This document shows, piece after piece, positions 1 to 8,656 of a stretch of 64,000 nt of DNA. Origin of the DNA: Bog-473 sp049513455 (GTDB lineage Bacteria > Actinomycetota > Acidimicrobiia > Acidimicrobiales > RAAP-2). Within the stretch, counting starts at the first letter, position 1. Every line of letters begins with the position of its first letter. The stretch lies in contig JBEKWB010000004.1 in the NCBI GenBank assembly GCA_049513455.1, positions 1-64,000 of the forward strand, written 5' to 3'. The position numbers and the translations under genes were made by a program. The notes beneath the pieces were generated by a model, which was given only the letters and a program-made list of their open reading frames with translations, did no database searches and was not told the origin of the DNA.

Positions 1-62
1 GACGCCCCGGGGCGGGGCCTGCGGGCACTTGGACGTTACAGCCGTAGGGCAGACTGCATGAC

Positions 63-1244
63 ATGAGCCAGCTCCCACCGGGCGGGAAAACGGACCGCAA
101 CGTCCGTTGGGCATCGACGATGTCGGGGTATTCGGGACCGGTCCGACTGGCCCACGCCGACTCAGCGGCGCGGATCGACCGCGCGGACGCGGCCGGGACC
201 GGCGGCGCCGACCTTGCCACTCGGCATCCCCTCGAACGGGAGGCCCGCGAGGAGCGGGAGGAGGGGTTCCTCGCTCCGGGCGCGACGCGCGCCGTCGGGG
301 GGGGTGAGCGGGCCCTCGCCGAGGAACCGGACCCCTGGCGCACCTGCTTCGAACGGGACCGTGACCGGATCCTCCACGCCACCTCGTTCCGCCGCCTGGC
401 CGGCAAGACCCAGGTGTTCGTCTTCCCCCAGGACCATCAACGGACGCGCCTCACCCACGCACTCGAAGTAGCCCAGGTGGCCACGGCGATCGCCCGGGCC
501 TGCCGGCTCAATGTGGCCCTGACCGAGGCGATCGCGCTGGGCCACGACTGCGGGCATGGCCCCGGTGGGCACGCCAGCGAGGACGCCCTCGACCCCTTCC
601 TCCCGGGCGGCTTCGACCACGCGCCCTGGGGAGCCCACGTCTCGTTGGCCCCCCTCAACCTCTGCACCCAGACCATTGACGGCATCGCCAACCACAGCTG
701 GTCCCGTCCGGCCCCGTCCAGCCCGGAGGGGGAGGTGGTCAGCTGGGCCGACCGGGTGGCCTACGTCTGCCACGACTGGGAGGACGCCGTCCTGACCGGC
801 ATCGTGTCCCCCCACCAACTCCCCCCACTCGTGCGGGACGTCTGTGGGGAGCAGCGCAGCGCCCAGCTGGGCGCATTCATCCACGGCGTCGTTGCCGCCA
901 CCTTGCGTACGGGGCAGGTGGGCATGGAGGAGGACACCGCTGAAGCACTGTCGGCCTTTCGCGCCTGCAACTACGAGCGCATCTACTTGCGCCAGGCCTC
1001 GGTACGCCAGGGCGAGGCGGTGGTCCAGGTGTTGCGGGCGCTGGTCGAGCACTTCGCGGACCGGCCCCACCTCATGGCCAACACGAGCGGGCACGCGTCG
1101 CCCGACGTCCTCGCCGGGAGTCAGGAGGCGCTGGTGGCGGCCGTCACGTACGTGGCCGGAATGACCGACCGCTTCGCCTTCCGCCAAGCGGTCGCTCTCT
1201 TGGGTTGGAACCCGGAGAAGCTTCCGGCCGGCGTCGGCTCATGA
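63..1244 (+). CDS. dgt: dNTP triphosphohydrolase (dGTPase-like), HD domain
   Basis: Predicted cytoplasmic HD-domain phosphohydrolase that removes triphosphate from dGTP/dNTPs and so tunes nucleotide pools. After about 90 variable residues come RILHATSFRRLAGKTQVF, the dGTPase opening motif, then RLTHALEVAQ with the first metal His, LGHDCGHGPGGH with the HD pair, and SWADRVAYVCHD with the distal Asp. At 393 aa it has normal length for the bacterial class. The ATG at 63 is used because an ATG at 58 runs straight into a stop. A CAGACT hexamer lies seven bases upstream. It converges with mrp across a strong hairpin. The N-terminal 60 residues are poorly conserved, so a later start is possible. Confidence 0.9.
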   Translation: MSQLPPGGKTDRNVRWASTMSGYSGPVRLAHADSAARIDRADAAGTGGADLATRHPLEREAREEREEGFLAPGATRAVGGGERALAEEPDPWRTCFERDRDRILHATSFRRLAGKTQVFVFPQDHQRTRLTHALEVAQVATAIARACRLNVALTEAIALGHDCGHGPGGHASEDALDPFLPGGFDHAPWGAHVSLAPLNLCTQTIDGIANHSWSRPAPSSPEGEVVSWADRVAYVCHDWEDAVLTGIVSPHQLPPLVRDVCGEQRSAQLGAFIHGVVAATLRTGQVGMEEDTAEALSAFRACNYERIYLRQASVRQGEAVVQVLRALVEHFADRPHLMANTSGHASPDVLAGSQEALVAAVTYVAGMTDRFAFRQAVALLGWNPEKLPAGVGS

Positions 1245-1266
1245 GCCGCCTCACGCCCCGCTTCGT

Positions 1267-1292
1267 GGTTCGGCCACCGGCGCGGCCGAACC
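1267..1292. terminator. Bidirectional terminator hairpin between dgt and mrp
   Basis: Perfect 9-bp inverted repeat, GGTTCGGCC (1267-1275) and GGCCGAACC (1284-1292), around an 8-base loop. It fills the 51-base gap between two convergent genes. There is no U tract, so it is either a U-less actinobacterial-type terminator or simply an RNA 3'-end stabiliser. Confidence 0.6.
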
Positions 1293-1295
1293 CGC

Positions 1296-2474
1296 TTAAC
1301 GGAGGCTGAGCTCCTTGCGGTAGACCCGGGCGGGTCCGAGCGAGGCCAACCGCTCGGCAATGGCGATGAACGCCTGTGCCGTCTCGCTCTGCGGGTCGAC
1401 CGCCACGATTGGGCGCCCCTCGTCGGCGCCCTGGCGGACTGCGGCCACCAGGGGGACCTTGCCGAGGAGCGGGATGCCGAGGTCGGCGGCCAAGGTGTCG
1501 CCCCCGCCGGCGCCGAACAGCTCGTAGCGCGTGCCGTCGTCGCCGGTGAACCAGCTCATGTTCTCCACCACACCGCGCACCGAGAGCTTGAGGCGCCGTG
1601 CCGCGAAGGCCGAACGCTGGGCCACCCGCTGCGCGGCAGGCTGCGGCGTGGTCACGACGATGATCTCCGCCCGCGGCATCACCTCGGCCAACGTGAGCGC
1701 CACGTCCCCGGTGCCGGGGGGCATGTCGACCAGTAGGAAGTCCGGCTGGCCCCAGAAGGCGTCGGTCAAGAACTGCTGAATCGCCTTGTGCAGCATCGGG
1801 CCCCGCCAGATGACCGGTTGGTCGTCGGGCACGAAATACCCCATGGACAGGCACTTGACGCCGTGCGCGGAGGTGGGGATGACCACGTCGCCGAGGATGA
1901 TCGGGTCGTGATCGGTCCCGAGCATTTTGGGGACCGAGAAGCCGTAGACATCGGCGTCGAGGAGACCGACGCGATGGCCCGACTTCGCCAGCGCCACGGC
2001 CAGGTTCACCGTCACCGTCGACTTGCCGACCCCGCCCTTTCCCGAAGAGACCCCGATGACGCGGGTAGCCGAGTCGGGCGCCAGGAACACCGGCGTGGCG
2101 GCCGCGGGAGCGTGAGAATGCCCGTGACCCTCGTGGCCCCCCGCGGGGGCGTCTTCGAGCTCATCGGTCTCCGCCACGCCGAACATGTTCCGGCGCAAGG
2201 CGACGCGCAGCGCGGCGCGTTCGTCGTCGCGCATGACGGTGAGGTCGAACTCGATCTCCTCCACCCCGGGCACCGCCATGGCCACCCGGTGCACCTCGTC
2301 GGCCAATTCATCGGAACCGGGCCAGGCCGCCACGGGTAGGGCGAGCTCGATCCTCGCCCGGTGGCGGCGGGCCTTGACCTCGCGCAGCATGCCGGTGCCG
2401 CCCAGCTGCAGGCCCAGCTCAGGCTCCACTATGGCGCCGAGCGCTGCTTCGAGCTGTGGTTGATCGATTCCCAT
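1296..2474 (-). CDS. mrp: Mrp/NBP35-family Fe-S cluster carrier ATPase
   Basis: P-loop ATPase of the Mrp/ApbC family, which carries Fe-S clusters to apoproteins. Residues 1-80 are a MIP18/DUF59 domain. A His-rich linker follows (GGHEGHGHSHAP, about 112-122), then the deviant Walker A GKGGVGKST (about 145-153) and Walker B LLVDMPPGTGD. The reading frame stays open upstream, but the ATG at 2474 starts exactly at the DUF59 domain and avoids overlap with the divergent sufR, giving 392 aa. The CxxC found near the C-terminus of many family members is absent; VENMSWFTGDDG occupies that place. Its position beside sufR and a cysteine desulfurase supports an Fe-S role. Confidence 0.9.
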   Translation of the reverse strand: MGIDQPQLEAALGAIVEPELGLQLGGTGMLREVKARRHRARIELALPVAAWPGSDELADEVHRVAMAVPGVEEIEFDLTVMRDDERAALRVALRRNMFGVAETDELEDAPAGGHEGHGHSHAPAAATPVFLAPDSATRVIGVSSGKGGVGKSTVTVNLAVALAKSGHRVGLLDADVYGFSVPKMLGTDHDPIILGDVVIPTSAHGVKCLSMGYFVPDDQPVIWRGPMLHKAIQQFLTDAFWGQPDFLLVDMPPGTGDVALTLAEVMPRAEIIVVTTPQPAAQRVAQRSAFAARRLKLSVRGVVENMSWFTGDDGTRYELFGAGGGDTLAADLGIPLLGKVPLVAAVRQGADEGRPIVAVDPQSETAQAFIAIAERLASLGPARVYRKELSLR

Positions 2475-2491
2475 GCACTCCCACGTCCTTA

Positions 2492-2521
2492 AATTGATGC
2501 CTGGACAATTGATGCCTGGAC
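2492..2521. repeat. 15-bp tandem duplication upstream of mrp
   Basis: AATTGATGCCTGGAC occurs twice back to back with no mismatch (2492-2506 and 2507-2521). It lies 18 bases upstream of the mrp start, in the gap shared with sufR. It is one of a series of short tandem duplications in the intergenic gaps of this window. Confidence 0.9.
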
Positions 2522-2582
2522 CGGACACCGCCCATCCGGGCCAGGGGGCGCATCGCCCCAGCTGACGAGGCCGATCCTTCGG

Positions 2583-2588
2583 TAGACT
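2583..2588 (+). promoter_or_regulatory. -10-like hexamer of sufR, leaderless arrangement
   Basis: TAGACT sits seven bases before the GTG of sufR, with GCTGAC 16 bases upstream as a weak -35. At this spacing transcription would begin at or next to the start codon. No Shine-Dalgarno sequence fits in between. The identical TAGACT precedes sufC1 at 35319. Confidence 0.5.
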
Positions 2589-2595
2589 ACCCACC

Positions 2596-3357
2596 GTGAG
2601 CTCAGCACCGGTCGCAGCGGTTCCCGGCGCAGGGATCCCCCAGGCCGGGCACGATACCGACGATGGGCGCTTCAGCGCCGCCGTGGCCGCCGTTTCCGCC
2701 GCCTTTGGCGACCCGACCCGCCGCGACATCTTCCTACACGTCCGGGCTCAACCCGGCCTGACGGCCACCGAGGTGGCGTACACCTTCTCGCTCCACCCCA
2801 ACGTGGCCCGGCACCACCTCCAGCGCCTCGTCGACGGGGGCTACCTCCGGGTCGAGACCGCCCGTAAGGCGCCCGGCGCCGGACGGCCCTCGAAGCAGTA
2901 CTTCTGCGTGGAGGAAGAGCTGACGGTCGGGCTGATGCAGCGGCGGGACGACCTGCTCATGCGGTTGCTCGCCGAAGCCATGCAGCGGTTGGGGCTCGAC
3001 GAGGCGGAGAAGATGGCCGCCCACGTCGGCGAGGAGTACGGGCGCTCGTTGGCGGCCCGCATGACTCCCACCGAGGGGCAGCGCACCATCCGGGCCGCCA
3101 TGCACGTGGTGGCCGACACGCTGACCGCGCACGGCTTCGCGGCCCACGCCGAGGACCGGGGTGAGACCACTGCTGTGGTGGCCGAGCAGTGCCCGTTCGG
3201 CAATGCGAGTACCACGAACCCGGTGCTGTGCGCGGTCGACCGGGGCATGGTCACCGGCCTTCTGGCCGGACTCTGCGGGCGCGCCTCGGAACAGGCGCTT
3301 CCGGTCATACTCTCGTCGCGTGCCCGCGGCGATGCCGCCTGTACCGCCTCGGCCTGA
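2596..3357 (+). CDS. sufR: SufR-type winged-helix Fe-S sensing repressor
   Basis: Predicted transcription factor controlling Fe-S biogenesis genes. A winged helix occupies about residues 27-108 (GDPTRRDIFLHV, TEVAYTFSLHPNVARHHLQR, then the wing GAGRPSKQYF), as in DeoR/ArsR-like SufR proteins. Cysteines at 199, 212 and 227 (spacings 12 and 14) lie in the C-terminal region where known SufR proteins bind an Fe-S cluster. The GTG start at 2596 follows a TAGACT box. The desulfurase gene begins eight bases after the stop, so the two probably form an operon. The main SUF genes lie 32 kb or more away, so SufR would act on them in trans. Confidence 0.85.
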   Translation: MSSAPVAAVPGAGIPQAGHDTDDGRFSAAVAAVSAAFGDPTRRDIFLHVRAQPGLTATEVAYTFSLHPNVARHHLQRLVDGGYLRVETARKAPGAGRPSKQYFCVEEELTVGLMQRRDDLLMRLLAEAMQRLGLDEAEKMAAHVGEEYGRSLAARMTPTEGQRTIRAAMHVVADTLTAHGFAAHAEDRGETTAVVAEQCPFGNASTTNPVLCAVDRGMVTGLLAGLCGRASEQALPVILSSRARGDAACTASA

Positions 3358-3365
3358 ACGCCCGG

Positions 3366-4514
3366 GTGAGGCGCACCTACCTCGACCACGCCAGCACGAC
3401 GCCCCCACGGCCCGAGGTGCTGGCCGCCCTGACGCAGTGGATGGCGATGCCCGCGGCGGACCCGGGGCGGCTGCATGCGGAAGGCCGCGTCGTGCGCGAT
3501 GCGCTGGAAGAAGCCCGTCAACAGGTGGCGACGTTCGTCGGTGTGACACCGCGTGAAGTGGTCTTCACGTCGGGCGGCACCGAGGCCATCAACGCAGCCG
3601 TCTGGGGAGCGACCCGCCAGCACCCGGGTGCCCCGGTCCTCTTCGCGGAAGTCGAGCACTCCGCGGTGCGCGAGGCATCGACCCGGTTGGCGCCCGCCGA
3701 GGTAATTCCCGTCGACATGGCGGCCCGCATCGACGCCAGCGCGCTCGAGTCCCGGTTGGCGGCGCAATCCCTCCCCCGTGCATCGCTCGTGCACTGCCAG
3801 TGGGCCAACCATGAAGTGGGGACGCTGCAGCCGGTGCACGAGATCGTCCGCCTGTGCCGGGCCGCCGGCGTCCCGGTGCACGTCGACGCAGCGGCGGCGT
3901 GCGGGCACGTTCCGCTGGACCTGGCCGATCTGGGCGCCGACCTCGTCAGCCTCAGCGCCCACAAAATTGGGGGGATCCCCGGCGCCGGCGCGCTCATCAT
4001 CCGTCGTGGGAGCAGGTTCGAGCCCCTCATCGTCGGGGGCGAGCAGGAGCGGGCGCGACGCGGCGGACTCGAAGCCATACCGGCCCTGGTGGGGTTCGGG
4101 GCGGCGGCGGCGGCGCTGGGCGCCGATGGCGCTCGCCTGCTCCACCTCGAGGCGGACCGTGCCCGCGGGTATCTCGCCGCGCTCTCGTGGGCCGCCACGG
4201 AGGTCGAAGGCGTCGAGGTCGTGGGCCCCCGGCGGCCGGATCAGCGGTTGTCCTCACTTTTGTGCCTGGGCGTGCACGGGGTCGAAGCGGAGCCGGTGCT
4301 CATCGGGCTGGACCGGGCCGGCGTGGCGGTGCACTCGGGCTCCGCCTGCTCCTCGGAGAGCATTGAGCCCTCGCCGGTACTCGAGGCGATGGGCGTCGAT
4401 GCCAGTCACTCGCTGCGCGTCTCGGTTGGCTGGTCGACCACCGAGGAGGATGTCGCGGCGTTCGGCACCGCCTTCGCCGAGGTGGTGGCCGGGCTGCGCG
4501 CGTTACGAGGCTGA
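3366..4514 (+). CDS. Cysteine desulfurase, IscS/NifS-like
   Basis: PLP enzyme that takes sulfur from L-cysteine as an enzyme persulfide. It opens with the typical TYLDHASTTPPRPEVL. The PLP lysine is in SLSAHKIGGIPGAG (about residue 198) and the catalytic cysteine in HSGSACSSES (about 327), the mobile-loop signature of group I (IscS/NifS) rather than SufS enzymes. The frame is open further upstream, but GTG 3366, eight bases after the sufR stop, puts the family N-terminus at residue 2; this gives 382 aa. A separate SufS is encoded at 36069, so this copy may serve tRNA thiolation or SufR-regulated sulfur supply. Its end overlaps convergent ccmI by 12 bases. Confidence 0.88.
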   Translation: MRRTYLDHASTTPPRPEVLAALTQWMAMPAADPGRLHAEGRVVRDALEEARQQVATFVGVTPREVVFTSGGTEAINAAVWGATRQHPGAPVLFAEVEHSAVREASTRLAPAEVIPVDMAARIDASALESRLAAQSLPRASLVHCQWANHEVGTLQPVHEIVRLCRAAGVPVHVDAAAACGHVPLDLADLGADLVSLSAHKIGGIPGAGALIIRRGSRFEPLIVGGEQERARRGGLEAIPALVGFGAAAAALGADGARLLHLEADRARGYLAALSWAATEVEGVEVVGPRRPDQRLSSLLCLGVHGVEAEPVLIGLDRAGVAVHSGSACSSESIEPSPVLEAMGVDASHSLRVSVGWSTTEEDVAAFGTAFAEVVAGLRALRG

Positions 4515-5384
4515 CGTCGTGGTGGTTGTCGACGTCGCTGTGGGTGACGTCAGGGCGGCAAGGGCGGCGGGGAGTGGCTCGTGCGCTTGCGTCCACGCCG
4601 GCGCGATCTGCGAAGCGAAGCTCTTTACCTCCGCCTTGGAGGGGCCGTCGGCCAAGAAGTCGACGAACTGCCTGATGGCGCCCGACGCGTTGTCATCCTG
4701 GTCGAGCAGGATCAACCCCAGGTAGAGATGACCGCCGTAGAAGTCCGGGGCGACGCGCACCGCCTTCTCCTCCGACCGGCGCCCGGCCCGCTCGGCCGCG
4801 GCGGACTTTCCGGTCACGCCGGCGTTCCACTCCAACCAACCGCCCGCCGCGAGCGCGTCGGGATCGTCGGGATCCTCGGTGAGCACCTTGTTGTAGAGCT
4901 CGAGGGCCTGTTGGCCCTCGCCGTCTTCGGTCAACACTGCGGCCGCGGCCAGTTGATCCTCGATCTGTTGTGCCTTGGACAGCGTGACCGTGCCCGACGG
5001 CGCCTGCCCGGGGAGGGCCGGGCTCACCGCGTGGTCGACCAGGATCACCGCGCCGGCCACGATGAACCCGCATGCCACGACGATGCCGACGCGGCTCCAC
5101 CTCCCGTAACGGCGCCGGGGGGGCACATCGGGTGATTCCGGTCCGGCGGCGTCTACCGGTTCTTCCGGCCCGAGTGCGGCCAGCTCGGCTTCCACTGCGG
5201 CCAGCCGGGACCGGTCCCGGGCCAGGAGGACGTCGTAGTCGGAGTCGGACAGATCGCCGGCGTCATGTTCGCGCGCCGCGTCGTCGATAGAACGCAACAG
5301 GAACTCCCGCTCGTCGTCGAGGTACCAGCGCTCGCCACCGGTGTCGGGGCGCTCCATCCCCGGCCGTCGCGCGCCGGTGGTCAT
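4503..5384 (-). CDS. ccmI: Cytochrome c maturation protein CcmI-like (TPR)
   Basis: Last gene of the ccm operon. CcmI holds the apocytochrome c C-terminus for haem ligation. The N-terminal segment REFLLRSIDDAAREHDAG and DYDVLLARDRSRL resembles the CcmI/CycH start. One membrane helix follows (about 100-122, IVVACGFIVAGAVILVDHAV), then an extracytoplasmic TPR-like region (about 140-265) containing ALELYNKVLTEDPDDPDALAA. It ends in a Ser/Thr run. The start overlaps ccmH by 4 bases. Such proteins diverge quickly, so the name rests on operon position plus the N-terminal and TPR pattern. Confidence 0.75.
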   Translation of the reverse strand: MTTGARRPGMERPDTGGERWYLDDEREFLLRSIDDAAREHDAGDLSDSDYDVLLARDRSRLAAVEAELAALGPEEPVDAAGPESPDVPPRRRYGRWSRVGIVVACGFIVAGAVILVDHAVSPALPGQAPSGTVTLSKAQQIEDQLAAAAVLTEDGEGQQALELYNKVLTEDPDDPDALAAGGWLEWNAGVTGKSAAAERAGRRSEEKAVRVAPDFYGGHLYLGLILLDQDDNASGAIRQFVDFLADGPSKAEVKSFASQIAPAWTQAHEPLPAALAALTSPTATSTTTTTSAS

Positions 5385-5905
5385 GGTGCCGCGTCCGTGT
5401 CGTCCGCGTCCGCGTCCATGTCGTCCGCGTCCGCGTCCGCGTCGACCCTCGCCCGCGCGGCGCTACTGGCGGCGAACAGACGGGACCGGCGCCAGAACAA
5501 CACACCCATCGCGGCGAGTGCGCCGGCCGCCAGCACGATCGGCACGATCCAGATCACGGCAAATCCACCCGAGTCGGGCGGCTCCAGCAGGATGTTCTGG
5601 CCGTACTGGTCGACCAGCGTCTGCTCAATTTGCGCCGTGGACCTCCCGCGCGCCACCTGCTGCTCGATCTCGTGGCGCACCGCCACTGCGGTTGTCTCCT
5701 GTGACTGCGCCACCGAGACATCGATGCACGAGGGGCAGCGGACCACGGCCTCGATCCGGGCGGCACGTTGCGCCGCCGTCTCGGGCTTGCCCGAGAACAC
5801 CCCGCTCCCGATGGCCAGCGCGACGGCGACGACCACGAGAGGGGTGCCGATGCGCACCCACAGCGACCGGCGCACCGGATGCGCAATCACCGGAGCGTCA
5901 GCCAC
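5381..5905 (-). CDS. ccmH: Cytochrome c maturation thiol reductase CcmH
   Basis: Membrane-anchored thioredoxin-like reductase that keeps the apocytochrome CxxCH cysteines reduced for haem attachment. The hallmark RCPSC sits at about residues 56-60; the usual following Gln is Ile. There is one membrane helix at about 18-38 and a second at about 115-137 (FAVIWIVPIVLAAGALAAM). The gene overlaps ccmG by 8 bases and ccmI by 4. The C-terminal tail is a low-complexity Asp/Ala run encoded by a GC-rich tandem repeat (about 5390-5445). Confidence 0.88.
   Translation of the reverse strand: MADAPVIAHPVRRSLWVRIGTPLVVVAVALAIGSGVFSGKPETAAQRAARIEAVVRCPSCIDVSVAQSQETTAVAVRHEIEQQVARGRSTAQIEQTLVDQYGQNILLEPPDSGGFAVIWIVPIVLAAGALAAMGVLFWRRSRLFAASSAARARVDADADADDMDADADDTDAAP
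5390..5445. repeat. 6-bp-based tandem repeat encoding the Asp-rich CcmH tail
   Basis: Degenerate repeats of GTCCGC with GTCCAT and GTCGTC variants. On the minus strand they encode alternating Asp and Ala at the extreme C-terminus of CcmH. The composition differs from the rest of the gene, and the repeat is confined to the tail. Confidence 0.7.
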
Positions 5906-6491
5906 CGCCGGCCCCGCCCGACCGGCGCGCCAGCTTGCGCGCCTGATCGATCATGTCCTGCAGCTCCGCTTGCGTGGCCGGTCCGATCTCCGGCTCGACC
6001 GTGATGCGGCCGGAAGGGTCGACGAGGAACGTTGTCGGCGGGCTGGTCACGCCGTAGCGCGCGGCGATGGCGCCCCCGGGGTCGTCCACCGCGGGCCACG
6101 GCGCACCTTGGGTCTTGAGAAAGCTCTCGGCCGACGCCACCTCATCGTGGAAGACGACGCTCACCAGGTCCGCCCCCTCCTTCGGAGCATTCTGGTAGTC
6201 GAACGCGATGAGGTCGGGGGCCTCCTGCTGGCACGGTCCGCACCAGCTGGCGAAGAAATTGACGAAGACGTAGTGGCCCCGCAACGAACTGAGCGACACC
6301 GGTGTCCCATCGCGGCTCTGGATGTTGGCGCCGGAGAACTGCGGGGCCATGTGCCCCACCAATGCGCTCTCCACCGCAGTCGCCTCCTGCGGGGTGCGGG
6401 TGGCGAGCACCACGCCGATGACGGCCAGGACGATGAGAACGAACCCGGCCACCCAGCGGGTCGTATGGCGCCGCTTGCCCCGGGCAGTCAC
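5898..6491 (-). CDS. ccmG: Thiol-disulfide oxidoreductase CcmG/ResA-like
   Basis: Membrane-tethered thioredoxin that reduces apocytochrome c or CcmH. One N-terminal helix (WVAGFVLIVLAVIGVVLAT, about 13-31) is followed by an AhpC/TSA-thioredoxin domain with WCGPC in VNFFASWCGPCQQEAPDL, and the cis-Pro loop in VTSPPTTFLVD. The frame is open well upstream, but the GTG at 6491 overlaps the ccmF stop as GTGA and places the membrane helix at a normal distance, giving 197 aa. It needs electrons, most simply from CcdA at 12630-13592. Confidence 0.9.
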   Translation of the reverse strand: MTARGKRRHTTRWVAGFVLIVLAVIGVVLATRTPQEATAVESALVGHMAPQFSGANIQSRDGTPVSLSSLRGHYVFVNFFASWCGPCQQEAPDLIAFDYQNAPKEGADLVSVVFHDEVASAESFLKTQGAPWPAVDDPGGAIAARYGVTSPPTTFLVDPSGRITVEPEIGPATQAELQDMIDQARKLARRSGGAGGG

Positions 6492-8656
6492 GCTGAGGGG
6501 GCGCCACTTTCGATCCCGGCGCCGCGGCCGACCGGGGTGAGATCGGCGTGGCGCTCGTCGACATCCCCGCCTTCGTCCTCCCCCAGCCTCCTCTCCGGCT
6601 CCGGTTCGGGCGCCGGACCCCTGCCCGCCACCATGGCCGAGGGGGCCGAGACGGGGTCGGTGGCCCGGCGGCGTGATCCGGGCACGAGGGCCAGGAGACC
6701 TCCCAACCCGATCAGCAACCCGCCCGTCCACACCCAGGCCACCAGGGGCTCGATGACGACGCCGATGACCACCGAGCCCGCCGGGAGGTTCGGGACGATC
6801 GAGCCGCCCGAGGTTGTTCCGAGTCCACCCACCTCGTCAAAGGTGAGGTACACGTCGCCGAACGCCCCCGAGTCGATGGCGGGCGTGCCCACCGTGGCGA
6901 GCGCGCCGCCGAAATTGGTGGTGGCCGGGGTGAAGGTGCCCCCGTCGACCTTGACCAGCGCCTCGTCGGACGTCTTCGACGGCGTGGTCACGGTCTTGAG
7001 GCCGATGAATTCGAACGTGTGGCCGTCATAGGTCACCGTCTGTCCCTGCGCCAGGGTCAACTCGGTCTGCTGACGGTAGGCCGTGGCGGCGACGACGCCG
7101 ACGGCCAGGACGATCACGCCGAGGTGCACCACCATCCCGCCGTTCGTGCGCCCGACGAGCCCGCGCCACCAACCCACGTGATGCCCGCGCGTGGCGCGCA
7201 CCGAGAGCACGAGGGCGCGCACCGCGGTGGCGGCCGCGAAAGCCCCGAGGCCGAACCCCACCAGGGGCGCAAACCCGCGGCGCCCGAAAATGACGCAGAG
7301 CACCACGGTGAGCACCCCGACCCAGGCCGGGATGGAGAGGCGGTGCCACAGGACCGACCCGTTGATTTTGCGCCAGCTCAGCGCGGGAGCCACGGCCATC
7401 AAGAAAAGAAGGGACAACCCGAAGGGAATGGCGATCGTGTTGAAGAAGGGCGCGCCGACGTTGACCTGTTGCTGGGTCACGGCCTCGTAGAGGAGCGGGA
7501 AGAGCGTGCCCAATAAGACGACGAACGCGAACCCGACGAAGAGGAGGTTGTTGAGCAGGAAGGCACCCTCGCGGCCGAGGGGGGCGTCGATGCCCCCCGG
7601 TGAGCGCAGGCGGTCGCCCCGCCAGGCGATGAGGCCGAACCCGACCACGACCACCACGAAGAAGAACGAAATGAGGATGGGCCCGAGCGTCGACTGGGAG
7701 AAGGCGTGCACGGAGTTGATGACGCCCGATCGGGTCAGGAAGGTCCCCAGGATGGTGAGGGCGAAGGTGGCGACCGAGAGCGAGAGATTCCAGACGCGCA
7801 TGAGCCCGCGGCGTTCCTGCACCAGGACCGAATGGAGGTAGGCCGTCCCGCACAGCCAGGGGAGGAGGGCGGCATTCTCCACCGGGTCCCAGCCCCAGAA
7901 GCCACCCCAGCCGAGCACCTGGTAGGACCACCACGCGCCGAGCACGATGCCGACGGAGAGGGAGGTGAAGGAGAACAACGTCCAACGGCGGCACTCGATC
8001 TGCCACCGATCGCTGATCCGGCCGGTGGCCAGCATGCCGATGGCGAAGGCGAAGGGCACGGTGAATCCGACGAAGCCGATGTAGAGGAGCGGTGGATGGA
8101 TGGCCACGAGCGGGTTGTCCTGGAGCAGCGAGTTGGGCCCCAGCCCGGCCGTGACGTCCGGCGTGGTGACGAACGGGTTCGCCGGGCCCACCATCATCCC
8201 GAAGAAGAACGCGGTGACCACGTAGAGCACCAGGGTGGCCCACCGGATGACCTGGTCCGTGACGAGTCGCCGGTACCGCCAGACGAACACGGCGGTGAGG
8301 ATGGTGAGGATCAGGCCCCACAGGAGGATCGATCCGGCCAGGGCGGACCACAGACCGGTGATGGAGTACAGCAGCGGGGTCACCTTGCTGTTGTTCTCCG
8401 CCACGAAGACGATGCTGAAGTCGTGCGTGACGAGGGCGTGCTCCATGGCGACCGTGGCCAGCAACGCTCCGATGAACATCACCGGTGCGAACAGGCGACC
8501 GTCGAGCATTCCTTGGACGGCCACCGACCCGCCCGCAGATGGGGCGGGCGCGGTGCCACGCTGGCGCACCAGGCCGACCACGATGACCACGGCTCCGGTC
8601 ACGCTGGCGACGAAGGCCAGCCATACCCCGACGGTCCCGAGCGATGCGTTCAGCAC
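6488..8656 (-). CDS. ccmF: Haem lyase subunit CcmF
   Basis: Large polytopic membrane protein that ligates haem to apocytochrome c. It carries the Trp-rich WWD region (WWSYQVLGWGGFWGWDPVEN) between helices, with conserved His residues in flanking loops (VAIHPPLLYIGFVGFTVPF). At 722 aa it is somewhat longer than the usual 630-670; the extra length is in the extracytoplasmic C-terminal domain (about 530-665) before the last helix. A CcmE-encoding frame precedes it with a 7-base overlap, and ccmG follows with a 4-base overlap. Confidence 0.94.
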   Translation of the reverse strand: MLNASLGTVGVWLAFVASVTGAVVIVVGLVRQRGTAPAPSAGGSVAVQGMLDGRLFAPVMFIGALLATVAMEHALVTHDFSIVFVAENNSKVTPLLYSITGLWSALAGSILLWGLILTILTAVFVWRYRRLVTDQVIRWATLVLYVVTAFFFGMMVGPANPFVTTPDVTAGLGPNSLLQDNPLVAIHPPLLYIGFVGFTVPFAFAIGMLATGRISDRWQIECRRWTLFSFTSLSVGIVLGAWWSYQVLGWGGFWGWDPVENAALLPWLCGTAYLHSVLVQERRGLMRVWNLSLSVATFALTILGTFLTRSGVINSVHAFSQSTLGPILISFFFVVVVVGFGLIAWRGDRLRSPGGIDAPLGREGAFLLNNLLFVGFAFVVLLGTLFPLLYEAVTQQQVNVGAPFFNTIAIPFGLSLLFLMAVAPALSWRKINGSVLWHRLSIPAWVGVLTVVLCVIFGRRGFAPLVGFGLGAFAAATAVRALVLSVRATRGHHVGWWRGLVGRTNGGMVVHLGVIVLAVGVVAATAYRQQTELTLAQGQTVTYDGHTFEFIGLKTVTTPSKTSDEALVKVDGGTFTPATTNFGGALATVGTPAIDSGAFGDVYLTFDEVGGLGTTSGGSIVPNLPAGSVVIGVVIEPLVAWVWTGGLLIGLGGLLALVPGSRRRATDPVSAPSAMVAGRGPAPEPEPERRLGEDEGGDVDERHADLTPVGRGAGIESGAPSA

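Noticed and set aside
162..1187. Minus-strand open frame inside dgt
   Set aside because: Antisense to well-conserved HD-domain motifs; no similarity of its own.
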